Positions 10,560 through 21,971 of a stretch of DNA of 64,000 bases are shown piece by piece (position 1 is the stretch's first letter; each line of letters begins with the position of its first letter). This stretch comes from Desarmillaria ectypa. Taxonomy: Eukaryota; Basidiomycota; Agaricomycetes; Agaricales; Physalacriaceae. The position numbers were made by a program, and so were the translations under genes. The stretch covers positions 1,674,001 to 1,738,000 of the forward strand of contig JAUDYN010000008.1 in the NCBI GenBank assembly GCA_030407005.1, written 5' to 3'. The notes beneath the pieces are model-generated. The model made no database searches and was not told where the DNA came from. It saw only the letters and a list, made by a program, of their open reading frames with translations.

Positions 10560-13500
10560 TCAATAAATTGTTTTTGGAGACCCTGACGACCGTCTTTGTA
10601 GTCGCCTTTGGATTACGTCTTTAGTCGGACTAGGACACAAAATTGAATCATCGCTGGGAGGGTCGTGGCTATGTCTGTCATCCTCGTCTTCATTCCGGCG
10701 GGAAGGGATGTCGGGTGAAATGAGATGGTGGGGAGTGACCTGCCCATAATGTGGATCATCATCAGAGGAAGCGGGCTCCACTATGGGGGAGGAAGCAAAG
10801 TCGTCTGTGTGCACGATTAGTTATGTTCACGAAAGAAAGGAGAATAACTTACCACTACCGTTGGATTCAGCAGAACTCAGATGCTTCCTTCCAATCTCTC
10901 GGAAAAGCATATCATCGAACGATCCTGAAGGCGACAAACCAAGGCTTTTCGGTGTCCCGGCCAACCGCCTGCGATTAACCTCTCTCAGTGTTGGAACTTC
11001 AACGGACTCCATGATGATTCTTTTCCTCTTTCCCGGACTTGAGCCACCAGAGGAAAATACATCAGAACTAGGCGAAGACACATCGACAGCTAGAGTTTTG
11101 TAGACCTCATCTTCACTGCCTGGAGATCCCTTGACCGCATGCCTAGACTTTTGTTTCTTTGGCGTTGGTCCTTCGTTGCCGTCACTCGATAGACGACGTT
11201 TGCCTTTGGTAGATCGCGTGACCGGCGTCCTGAGCGGTACATTTTCCTTATTGTCAGCTGACTTCACTTTCTTGCCTGCGCTTGATCGGCAAGAAACTCT
11301 TCCTGAAACAGTAGGAGACTCTGGGGAGCATAGCATGGCGTCGGAATGTCGGAAAAACGTTGCCGGGGTTTTGTGAGGGCGTGCAGGAGTTCGGATGGGA
11401 GACGAGAGAGGAGTTGTGAACATGATCAACTCAAGGGACGTTTCCTCGACTTCTCCAGGAGGACATGTGTCATGCAATGCCTCTGCGGCTGGGTCTGTCC
11501 CCACAGATGGTTCGCATATACCGAAGAATGCTCGAACCTTTTGAGGCCAATCGCCTAGTGGAATCTTCGTCGAGAATGTTTCCTGCCAGAAATCGGTGAA
11601 GGCGTCAAATATTCCTTGAGGTTTGTCTTCGCGTCCGTAAAAGGCGGCTTCAACAAGTGCGCTGAAGTGTACGAGGTTCTCATGGTTGCGGGGAAGGTTC
11701 TGCATGGACATGAGGACCACCTCATATAAGGACAGGATCTATGGAGAGTAAGAACAGTAGAGGTAAGGCGCAGACAGCAGGGCTTACATCACCCGAATAG
11801 TCCGATGGTTTGAACGCTTTGAACTCATCGGATATCCACAAAGACAACCCTGCTTGCAAGGCATTGAGGACATTAGAGATCAATTCCGGTGGACAGGTCT
11901 CTAGCATGCGGACCATGGACCTAACCATCCACAGCGATGTCATCATATTGCTCGGCTCCGGAGGATAACTCGTTCGTAGTGTCTCGTTAACAAGGTCGAC
12001 TAGTGATGCAGGTATCTGTCGAACGTCTGGCATGTCCATGCGGGATATAAGGGCATCTGTTATCCTTGTCGCCGACGTAACGGTGGGGTCCAGGTTCTGT
12101 GAGACATTTGCGGCGACAGAGTCGATGAACTCAGAAGCGTCCATGCCGTAGTCGAATGCCTTCTCAATGCCTATGCCGAGGAGGGATTCCCATGTCCTAA
12201 AGTCATTATCGGTTAGATCCCAAATGTGTTCTCGCCTGAAAACATGTATTAATCGTCTGTTTAGGCACGAAAGATAGGAACTTACAAGAATGGTACATTC
12301 AGGAGAACGATAATGCACTCCCAAGTGCCTTCGTGGTGCCAGACATCGGCGAAAGCTCTCCAGACAATGCTCCTAACGGCTTCAGACCAATTCCACCTCC
12401 ATGCGGGTATCTCTGCGTCCACTACATATGACCAGAAAGCTTTGAGTTCCTCTAATTCGCAGACCACAGTGATTTGAGCACATAGTGAAGCCCACTCCTT
12501 TCTGACACGCTCGTCACCATCTGTCAGGTCAGCCTCATGCTTCATCAAGCAGGCGAGAAGACGGTTTGCCTCGCAGAGGTTACCCTTTGGTATCAACTCG
12601 CGTGTGACCGTCCATAGATCTTGAACAACTTTGAGTTTGTGGAGGGCAACAGGAGTGCAAGGAGGTTTTTTGGCAGGGGCATTGAGTGGAGAAGATGAAG
12701 GAGAAGGAGCATGCACCATCGCGTTCGAGTCTTTGAGGATATCTTCCAAAGTCTCGATGGCCATTTGAGCTACTTCAGCTATCACATAGGACCCAGACTC
12801 TAAAGTGACGTTTCAGTGTCAGAATGAGCAAAATGCGCGCATATACATACCTTCATGTGTGATCAAATGGGCATTGAGGAGATACTTCCAAGTCAATGTG
12901 ATTTCGGACTATCCATAAATTAGTATCACCTTGAAAATAAGAGGGATCGAGCATCTCACTACTGTCTCCTCGTCGTTTAGACCGAAGTATGCAATGCCTT
13001 TTCGCCAAACGTCAAAAAAAGTCGTCAATATGCGACCATCTATTAAGTCCTCCTTGCTCAAAGAACGTATGTCATGGACACCTGCACATTCATCATACAT
13101 AGGGGAAACAGCAGTCTGCAAAGCCTTGAAGTCGACAGTAAGAAGACCAGGGTTAGAGGAGAACAGTGACTGCGGCGTCAAAAGGCTCCAGTTCCATTCG
13201 ACGTCGGGTGCCTCAAAGCCAATGAGCTGCCTCACAACTGCAAGTGCGTCTCTGAAAGTCGAATCGCGCTTGTGGGTCATATGCTCGAGTAGGTCAGCGG
13301 CCCGGCCCATGACCTCGGAGGCGGCGCCACTAGCAAACAATGCGGCGAGGGTGCTAATGCCAGCGTGCATCGACACGATCGTCTTCACGAACTTCCACCA
13401 ATTTTCTCGAGAGGACGCTAACCGGTGTGTAGAACCAGTACTCGATGTCGACTCGTCAGACAAGGCGAGGCGAGGCTGGAAATAAACCCAAGTAATAACA

Positions 13501-15005
13501 CGCCAGACGACACACAGCAGCCCTCGAACCGAGTTCTTCTTGTGTCTCATTGGTAGCTGAAAGAGAGCGGAGATGATACGGAATACCGCTTGATCATCGT
13601 AGGTCCGAGAACGAAGCAGGGCTAGGAAGCTCGCAAGGACGTGAAGGCCCCAAACCGGTCCATGAGCAACATGTAGAGGGTCTGTGGCACTAAGTGTTGT
13701 TCGCAACGTTCGAACGATGAGAGCTTCAACATGGGCAGAAGAGTCTTTACTTTTGGACGGCGTAAGTTTAGGAGGAATGATTGTGAGGAATGTTGCGACG
13801 CTTTCTGAAAGTTCTGAGTGCATTTCCGATGGGGGAAGAATCGAGCTAGCCATGGCAAGGCCTCCAAGGGCGTGGCACGCTTGCACACGTAGAACAATGC
13901 TTGGGCTAAGTAAGTTTGTGAAGACTGACGGAATAATCTTCGCAAACGCAGGTACAAATATTGAGGGCTGGTGCAGGGATAGGTCATGGATGGCCTAGCA
14001 GGGGCATTCAAATAACTGTAAGGCAATCAAAACAGAAACGCACCCTTAGCCCATCATTTGCCGAACCCTTTTTACCCTCTTTTCCTAACTCTCCATCAAT
14101 GCCACGTGAGAGCGCGTATGCAATCCGATCTGCGGCAGGCTCGAGAACCTCTGCGGGAAGTCGCTGGACTTGAATGAGCCAGATAGCTAGCGCACACGTT
14201 TTGCGCGTATATAGCGTAGGAAGCTCTTTGGCAAGTGGTATCGCCAAGACACTTGTCAGCACAGAACGCAGCTCTGGGTCTATATTGACAGCCTTGAGTA
14301 TCTTGTTATCATAAAAAGTATGAACAACGCACCTGTGAAGATCTCAAAAATAGGTGGCAGTGTAAGGATGAAACCCAGAAGCTTGATGACAGCATGACTG
14401 GTCGTGCACAGATCGCGGGCATATTTCACTTGTTCGGCATTCATTCCTCTCTTCTTCTTAGGGCTGTTCTGCGGTGACGGGAGGAACACTCTGTTCAGGT
14501 CGTTCTCCGTCAACACCCCCTCAAGAGGATCCACCAGCGCCCTTCCTACATCTCTGACGATGGCACCCGCAAGCTTCTCATGGTGGTTTCTAAGTGGTTT
14601 GAAAAGAGGCCACGATGTCTTTGCTTCATCCGCATCATGAATACAAGACCGAAGTCTTGCCGTTAGGATCGAGTAGGATTCGATGAGGTCCGACATTGGG
14701 GGATCAGAGGCAACAATTTTCGACAGCGGTGTCATCAGATACTTGTCATCCTCCTGCGGAGAGCCGGGCTCTGGTGTGATCTCTCGCTTGCTCGTGTCTG
14801 AAATAGGAGATAAATGCATTGGTTTCTTCAGGATCGACTTTGTTGGATAGTCCTTGGACGCGCTGCGAATTTGTGGAATGCGTGGTAGATTAGACAGAGG
14901 GTGGATCTTGTCGGTAGGTGACCATATTACATGCGACGATGAAGCTATGGGACGATTTTCTTTGTCGGCGCGATGCGATGTGCTGGGAGGCGTAGGAAGA
15001 GACAT
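10560..15005 (-). CDS. RIF1: Rif1-like protein, paralog B
   Basis: Eight exons: 15005-14333, 14279-14044, 13994-12960, 12908-12851, 12799-12286, 12235-11788, 11738-10853, 10804-10560; 4095 bases, 1364 residues. The N-terminus has D-K-E-N-R-P, then H-V-I-W (an RVxF-like site, about residue 25) and S-I-L-K (residues 57-60). This pair resembles the PP1-docking motifs known from Rif1. A helical HEAT-like body runs to about residue 1080, followed by a Ser/Pro-rich basic tail with K-K-Q-K-S-R and K-R-K-R clusters and an acidic C-terminus ending R-R-S-S-G-S-P-K-T-I-Y. The family acts at telomeres, late replication origins and DNA breaks. This copy keeps the expected PP1 motifs, so it is the better candidate for the ancestral Rif1; the gene at 2203-6576 is its diverged partner. 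Confidence 0.75.
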
Positions 15006-15986
15006 AGCCAGAGCGCGTGCTCGTGCTCGTTGCTGCGAATGAGGACGAATGACTTAAGGAATTGAGTTGAAAGGCAGCGAGCCTGGATGACTCCAACAGA
15101 CAGAGTTGACTGTGGTAGAGAATGAGGAGAGACGAAGGCGTGACTGGACAAATCTCCCAGGTCCATTGTGACTAGACGATTGTGACGTCGTCAACACGGT
15201 CATTGTTTAACGCGGACGCGTAGCTTGGTGTTGTTTACTCGGGCGTAGCCGGCCGACCTTTCGGCAGCATTCCTTGCCAAAGTCGGGCCATGAGCTCGAC
15301 CTCTGAAGTACACCACAGTACAGCAATCACGCGCTTGCACTGGATAGTCACAGAGGAATTCAGCATTGTCTTCCACTTTTTTTTGGTTAGCTGTCTATCA
15401 GTTGCTTTCCTCATCTTCGTAGGATCCGAAACTTCGAGCAATGTCTGACAGTTCAACTTGAAGAATCGGAGTCCACACCTTCAAGTTGAAAACAATGCTT
15501 GCACATTCCTCCAATAGTTCCTATTTTGACTTTACAGAATGTAAGACCACTGTTGAGAGATTCAGCTAGATTTATCAGGTCTCCAGACAATTTTTTTCAT
15601 GATCCTACTCCTGCTTCGGTATTCATCGCTGCGTGTGACTCTGAGCACGACGGTAATGTGCGCATCAACATCAGCCGTTACACAGCTTTTTAAATACTCA
15701 CTGGGTAAGTGCTACCCCCGGTTTGAATTTAGTCCTTCAATTAACCCTCCTTCGTCAGGTGCTGTTTGCGGTTACTCCACACAAACTGTGAAGCTGACAA
15801 TGGGCACCCGAGTTCGGACTTAGGAACTCATCAACTAACGCAGTAGTAGCACCGAGCATATTGGGAAACTTGAAGTTATTTCGACTGTCATACCCTGCCT
15901 TCGTAACTTGCCGGACTCGGATCCACCTCATAAATAGGTCCGAGCGTCTGGAGAGCATCGTCTAATCCGCCTATGATTGTATCTCC
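15006..15986. other. intergenic
   Basis: 5' side of the Rif1-like gene B and of the DUF6534 pseudogene. Open frames of 60-74 codons occur on both strands (for example minus 15235-15456), but none joins to a family I recognise. No RNA gene or repeat seen. Confidence 0.5.
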
Positions 15987-17707
15987 ATGAAGACGCCAGC
16001 AGAAGTAGCGTGAGCCTTTATATCCTCTCATATTCTCTCTTATTGATTTATGCTGACATGTCAGTCATGGACCTATGCTCATTGGCTTCGTCTTCAATGT
16101 CTCTCTATGGAATCATGATCACTCAGGTCTATGTCTACTACGTGACTTACAAGAAGTATATCGCTACGTCACTTTTTTTCTATCTCTCCTCTCTGACTTT
16201 GCTGCAGAGACAAGACCTGGATAAAGGTCTATGTAAGTAACCGTCTTACTGAGACGACGATAAACCAGTCCTGACGTGTTGTTCAGGTTGCCGTAATATT
16301 TTTCGCCGACACGCTTAATACGGTCTTCAACTTTGTGTACATGTACAGGACCCTCATTGTGCACTTTGGCAAGTCGATAACCAACTAACGCGTTTATATC
16401 GTTAACAGAAGTTCAGGCGATGTCGCATTTCTTGGGAATGCTGACTGGGGTGAGCATATTGTGCTAACGAAGGTATCTTTTCTGAACCCATTCCTAGTTT
16501 TTGCTACAGGTCAGTCGCTTCAAACTCTGCACCGATTCGGTAATGTCACCGCCTTGTGTCTTGTCTAGATCCTGCCCTCACAGTCAGTTGATTGCTGACG
16601 TTTGGACGAACGACACTTAGAACATCGTTCTTATAGGGTATCATCGCTGCTATGGTTCAAGTGTTCTTTGCGTGGAGAGTCAGGGTCCTGACCAACAACC
16701 ATTGGCTCGTTTGCATCATAATATCAGCTACTCTAGCAGGAGGAAGTGCGTTGATCGACTATGTTGCCAATTGAACGTCGCTTACCCCTCACACGAGGCG
16801 GCGGAGTAGCAACAGCCGTCGAAGTAGGCTTCCAGCCTCGCTTCACATTATTCCGCAATTTCAAGGTATTGCATGCCTCATGAAATGTCTGTACAATCTC
16901 TTACTTTAGCAACCAGGCCGTCGTGATGCTCTGGCTTGCTGCTGACTGTTTCACCGATATATTCATTACTGTTATCATGGTCTGGCATCTGTAAGTTGTA
17001 TTATAATTGTCTAATCGGCCTGTAAATGCCCCTCTTAATGTGTTTTTTTCTAGGGTAAGTTGCCTGGAGGATTTCCCACTTGCTTGCGCTCTAATCGTCA
17101 TGCGTGGCGTGTAATTCCAGAGAAAACATAAAACCGGTTTCAAAGCCTCCGATGAGCTGGTCGATCGTGTTATACGCTGTGAGTAATTACTCCGCAGGAC
17201 GATAACACGTCCCTTGAATGATTCTCTCAGTTACAATGCAGACCGGTCTTGTCACCTCGATTTGCGCGTTATTAGATTTGATCTTCTACTTGGCAGACAT
17301 AAGTCGTCGGATATCACGATGGTTAATAGGCCGATGAAAATTCGTTTAGCCTACTGGTACCCACCTCATCTTCAACTTCCCGCTCTGTAAACTGTACACC
17401 AACTCCATGATGAGTAGCCTGAACTCTCGTGGCGGATGGAAATTTGGCGGAGATGCAACATGTGGTAGTCAAGGCGATTCTCTTCCTCATGTGATGTCTC
17501 CACCGAACGTCACAAAGTGCGTCCCATATTATGTGTTTCGGACCTAGGGTTCATTGGGTGTAGTCTGACGTTAACGGTGTGGTCGTCCATGTTGAGTCCC
17601 ATGAAATGCGGGATTGCAGTGAAGAGGCGAAGCTTAGACCTGCAGTGTTCTACTCACAAGAGAAAGTGCTTTCGCCTTTGTCTACTACAAAATTCGAGGA
17701 TTCCTGA
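15987..17707 (+). pseudogene. DUF6534-type integral membrane protein, decayed
   Basis: Many short exons translate into a multi-pass membrane protein of the agaricomycete DUF6534 type: G-P-M-L-I-G-F, Y-G-I-M-I-T-Q-V-Y-V-Y-Y, F-A-D-T-L-N-T-V-F-N-F-V-Y, F-F-A-W-R-V-R-V-L, C-F-T-D-I-F-I-T-V-I-M-V-W-H-L, K-H-K-T-G-F-K-A-S, Q-T-G-L-V-T-S-I-C-A-L-L-D-L, T-H-L-I-F-N-F-P-L and a C-terminal V-V-V-H-V-E-S-H-E-M, stop at 17705-17707. Proposed start is 15987. Two lesions: near 16100-16106 a TC run is one unit short, shifting the frame between N-V-S-L and Y-G-I-M; and the donor at 17299 reads ATAAGT where phase requires GTAAGT. It also has a GC donor at 16369, exons of 12 and 14 bases, and an apparent 1-base exon at 17054. 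The family role is unknown. A sequencing error could explain the first lesion. Confidence 0.6.
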
Positions 17708-18844
17708 TAGAGTCAGTTGATTTGCTCAATTTTCCAACGCGTTTTTGCCAGAGTTTGATTCTTTGTAATGTATAGTACCTATTTATGACACTACGGTACC
17801 TGTTTCCGCACTGATCAAGGCCTAGACGTAAGTCGTATAGGTTCTGTTCCATACTTGCTTTGCACTGCCTCGAAGTCCTTCTTTCACGGCATTGAGGGGC
17901 GAGTGTTTAGCTGCATGCACTCAACTAAATTGATGATGATGGAGGTCTAGAATTAGATTGATGCTCGCCCATCGCATCAACTGAACTCTTGGCCGAACAA
18001 TACAACTACTACATCCTATATACAATGAGGCTTGAGTCTTTCTGCGCAAACTATATCACTTACGTTGTTAGATTTCCGTGAAACCCTAGAATTTTTCCAG
18101 CGGGAGAACCCTCACGAACGCTGATACCGGGAAGCTCTACTATTCGTACACAGAGTTTGCGGTTATCGGGAGAGCCATTCACATACGAGCCTTGGCATTC
18201 ATCAAGTAGTGTGGCATCAACTCTTCGCGCTCTCCCGAAACATCTGTGATGGACCACGACTTGAACGTCTGATTCTGATCCACCATCTCCATTCAAAACC
18301 TGGGAATCTGCGTGCGGGAAGGATTTCATGGCTCTGTTAGTACGAAAAATTCCTCGGACCGTCGATAGAATGTTTCCATATCACAGCTCCCATTCCGACA
18401 CCCTCTTCTCGGAGAGAATTCATATGTATGTCCACTTACCGGCTTCAGGAAACTCATGGTAGACTTATCATTTTGTTGAGGTTAAAAAATAAATAAACCC
18501 AGTGGACGGGGTGACCGCGTCCTGTGTTAGCCATCATCCACCGGCGTCGACGTCGTCTTGTTTTTTTTTTCGTATTTATACGACCATACTTTATTTGTGA
18601 GGATTCGCACATTGGTCTAGTCAATCTTCGAACATTTCCTTTACTTAGTGTATTTTGCCAGCGAGTACCATCAGCTCTTCTGTATTCCTGGCCTCGAGCG
18701 CACGGCCTCGAAGTCACGCTGTCCAGCAGAGTCCAGCCGCGCGCCTCGAACACAAGCCGGCCAAACTGCGGAGCTCGAAATCAACAACAGGAAGTACTAG
18801 TACTTACATCCAATGCTCGGTCCGGCACTTTTCCCATCGCACCT
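17708..18844. other. intergenic
   Basis: A minus-strand open frame of 89 codons at 18060-18329 is the only sizeable one; it has no signal peptide, domain or splice partner that I recognise. The frame of the hydrolase downstream is open back to 18524, but that extension is basic and low quality. Otherwise nothing seen. Confidence 0.45.
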
Positions 18845-19843
18845 ATGAGAGAACCACACGAAAAGTTGTTGACGCTCTCTGACGGCAGAACGTTAGCCTA
18901 TGCCGACAATGGCGACCCTGCTAGTTCCGGTGTTGTCGTGTTCTTTCATGGAACCTGCGGAATTGGGAGAGCCAGTCGCATGTCGTCTGCTCTTCGAGAA
19001 TTCGGAGTTCACTATGTGACACCGACTCTTCCGGGATGGGGTAACTCGTCGCCTCGTCCGAAGCACCAGCCTTATGTCGCGACTCTGCTTTCTGATTTCA
19101 CCGAGTTGATGAACCATCTCCATCCTCACAGCGACAATCTCAGGATCTACGTTGGGGGAGGATCATTTGGCAGCGTCCCTGCGCAAATTTTATATGGTTC
19201 ACCCTTCGGTAAGTTCCCGCTAGGTCGGAAAATTGTAGGATGCCTACTTCTAGTACCATTCTCCCCTTTTCGATTGCACAAAGGCTACGCGAAAAGCATG
19301 AAATGGCCCATCTACGTATCAATGGGTGCCCCTTCGCAGATAGTTCCAATGCGATTCGTTCCCCGTCTGGCGGCCAAATTAACCAAGTGGCAAATGAAGA
19401 CTGTAGATAGAGCTGAGGCCTTCATCCGGAAGAATCTGTTCGACAAGGCTAGCGAGCAAGAACGAGAGGCTTTTTTGAAATGGAAGGAAACAGAAGGGGT
19501 GCCAGAGGGGCAGCTGGAGCGGGAGGCGGCTGAAGATGCAGTCTCAAGCATGGCGAAGACGTCGGAGGGTTTCATGGAACTGTCTGATGTTCTTTCTTCA
19601 GATTGGGGTTTCAGCCCTGATTCTCTTAGCGAAGAACATACCCGACGTCCTTTGTTCATCGTCGCTTCATCAGATGACGACTTGGGCCCAGACATGGCCA
19701 AGTGGCTAGCAGAGAATTATCATAATTCTCGGTTGAAGTGGGTACCAGGTGGGCATATTTCGACGACGTATCATGCAAGGGATATCTGGACGGAGTTTTT
19801 TTGGGAGGTTGAAGGAGCTAAGGACGCCACATCTCACCCTTGA
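18845..19843 (+). CDS. alpha/beta hydrolase
   Basis: Single exon, 332 residues from the Met at 18845. The frame is open upstream to 18524, but the extra N-terminus is Arg-rich and unlike the family, so the M-R-E-P-H-E-K start is preferred. Features: an opening D-G-R-T-L-A-Y-A-D strand, oxyanion region V-V-F-F-H-G-T (about residues 29-35), nucleophile elbow G-G-G-S-F-G-S-V (about 105), a helical lid, the acid region I-V-A-S-S-D-D-D-L-G and a late G-G-H-I-S-T His. All triad positions are therefore present. The substrate cannot be told. Unlike its neighbours it has no introns. Confidence 0.8.
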   Translation: MREPHEKLLTLSDGRTLAYADNGDPASSGVVVFFHGTCGIGRASRMSSALREFGVHYVTPTLPGWGNSSPRPKHQPYVATLLSDFTELMNHLHPHSDNLRIYVGGGSFGSVPAQILYGSPFGKFPLGRKIVGCLLLVPFSPFRLHKGYAKSMKWPIYVSMGAPSQIVPMRFVPRLAAKLTKWQMKTVDRAEAFIRKNLFDKASEQEREAFLKWKETEGVPEGQLEREAAEDAVSSMAKTSEGFMELSDVLSSDWGFSPDSLSEEHTRRPLFIVASSDDDLGPDMAKWLAENYHNSRLKWVPGGHISTTYHARDIWTEFFWEVEGAKDATSHP

Positions 19844-20461
19844 ATATGCCAAGCAACAGCCTTATCATATCAATGTTTTATCAAGTAGTTTCTCCCCTGT
19901 TCTTGTCTGGATACAAACATCAGAGTTCAATATATTGTATTCTCATCTGTACCTTACATTGTCTATATTTTGGGTTCGCTTAATGTTCATTGCAGTAGAT
20001 AGCTAGATATGATTACTATCGCCAAAGCACGCGTGGCTCTCTACCGCTTAGCGGGGTCAATTCAATGGATGTAAACGTTCGCTGGAGACAGAAAAGAACA
20101 ACTGGAAACCCGAGGTGGGGCCTGCGGCTGATGTCTTCTACTCTCAATCGCGGGAATGCCGTTGTGGGTTGGTTCGCTGCCAGTATTTCGGGTCGTCCAG
20201 CACTAACCTGATTCATCTTAAACTGCGGAGTCAGTCAAGAGTCAATGAGGAGGATGTACGTATTTTTAAAAGTCGGCCAGCTCCGAGTTACTCAACGTAA
20301 TTATTAGGCTCACTTTTGGTTTCAAAAGCATTTAAATAAATTCCTAAGTAGGTAATCTTGATCAGCTTTCCCTTTCTGGGCTCTTGGCTTGACCATGTTC
20401 CTTCTGCCTATAGTCCCGCTTTAATCATTTCCTCTCAAATGGAAGGCCGCACTTGGAAAAT
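19844..20461. other. intergenic
   Basis: Between the hydrolase stop and the carrier start. Nothing recognised. Confidence 0.6.
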
Positions 20462-21595
20462 ATGAGCACGAAAATATCAAAAACAGATTATTACTTCAGA
20501 TCAGCTCTCGCCGGGGGATTTGCTGGCGGCGTAGTACGTCACTCAGGCTCTCGATTTCCACTGTCCAGTAATGATACTGACTGTCACCACAGGCAAAGAC
20601 CGCCGTCGCGCCTCTTGAACGTATCAAGATTCTATTTCAAACGCAGAATCGAGAGTTCACTCGTTTCTCAGGTATGCCAGTTGACCGTCGTCTCATGAAT
20701 GACTAATTCGACGAATACCTAGGCAGCTGGCGTGGCGCATATAACGCGCTAGAGCACATTGTTCGAACGCAAGGATTCTTGGCGCTTTATCGAGGGAATT
20801 CGTTGACTCTTTCGAGAGCCGTCCCACATGCAGCCCTTGGTTACACGGTGTATGACACCGCTTCCAAGGTATGTATGTAGCCGTATACTAGACTGTTTCT
20901 CACAACATAATTAGATCCTTATGCCTACCCCTTCCGACCAAACATCTTTTCGGAGGCTTATAGCTGGTTCCATCGCTGGTGAGATCTTTTGCAAACAGCC
21001 AAAATCATTCTGAGGTGTGGATATAGGTGTTTCTGCGTTGCCAATAACATATCCTTTCGAACTTCTCCGCGTACGAATGGCTGTCGCCACACAGCATTCC
21101 AGTCTCCAGCCGACAATCCTGACTCTAATACGCAACGTATACGGAGAACACCTACATCATACTCCTCTTGTCCCTGGCGGTCTTCGTAATTTCTATCGCG
21201 GGTTTGTCGTCACCCTTGCTGGCACCGTTCCATATCGTGGCGGCATTTTTTTGGTATGGGAAACACTCAATCAGTACAGCCGCGAACGGCTGTCTTCCTC
21301 TTTTCGCGCTGCGAATCAACACAAACTACACTTAATCATCGGAGCTATAGCTGGCACGACCGCTCAGATTGCCACGTATCCTCTTGAAGTGGTGAGACGG
21401 ATACAGCAAGCTAGCGGCCATGCCAGCGGATCTCAGCGCGCCTTTGGTATATGGGAGATGGTGGTAACGATACAGCGTACGAGTGGATGGAGGGGCTTCT
21501 ATACAGGATTAGGGATAGGGTTGGTAAAGCAAGTTCCGATGCACAGCATATCGCTATCTGTTTGGCAAGCCGCGAAGAAACTATTAGACATCTAA
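20462..21595 (+). CDS. LEU5: mitochondrial carrier, Leu5/SLC25A42-type (CoA transport)
   Basis: Five exons, 20462-20533, 20593-20671, 20723-20868, 20915-20978, 21027-21595; 930 bases, 309 residues. Three carrier repeats are present with their signatures: P-L-E-R-I-K in repeat 1 after A-K-T-A-V-A, P-F-E-L-L-R-V-R in repeat 2, and P-L-E-V-V-R-R in repeat 3, plus G-F-L-A-L-Y-R-G-N and G-F-Y-T-G-L. The A-V-A-P-L-E-R-I-K-I-L-F-Q form is typical of the CoA/adenine-nucleotide branch that includes yeast Leu5, which is needed for CoA accumulation in the mitochondrial matrix. An ATG at 20439 is followed quickly by a stop, so 20462 is used. The exact substrate is inferred from resemblance only. Confidence 0.85.
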
Positions 21596-21971
21596 AACAT
21601 CGAACCTTTCGAAGTACCGTTTCCTTCGCAGTTTTGCTGCACCCAAGTAGGTGTGTGAGCACTGTATCCGGACCTGCTAATCTCCTACTGACCGTGCTGG
21701 TGAAGATAAATGTGTACTTCGGCACTCGGACATCAAGATCTTTTATATTATGGCTTGAACCTGCTGCTTAGGTACATATCAACTTCTAGTTTAAACCATA
21801 TTCTCCGCCACTGGTCACATTCTCTTTGCCGGGGCATATTTTGCCGTGTACGCGGTGCACCTTGACCGTTTTGTGTAGACTACACGCAAGAGTAAACAGT
21901 GATATATAGATTGCACAAAATACACATCTTCTTGTTATTGAATAATCACCCCTTTAAGAACTTTGAAAGGG
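21596..21971. other. intergenic, between convergent genes
   Basis: 3' regions of the carrier and of LIA1, which converge. Nothing recognised. Confidence 0.6.

Noticed and set aside
12931..13485. Plus-strand open frame of 184 codons
   Set aside because: Antisense to exon 3 of Rif1 copy B; no protein-like pattern.
18060..18329. Minus-strand open frame of 89 codons
   Set aside because: No domain, signal peptide or splice partner; length is within chance for this composition.
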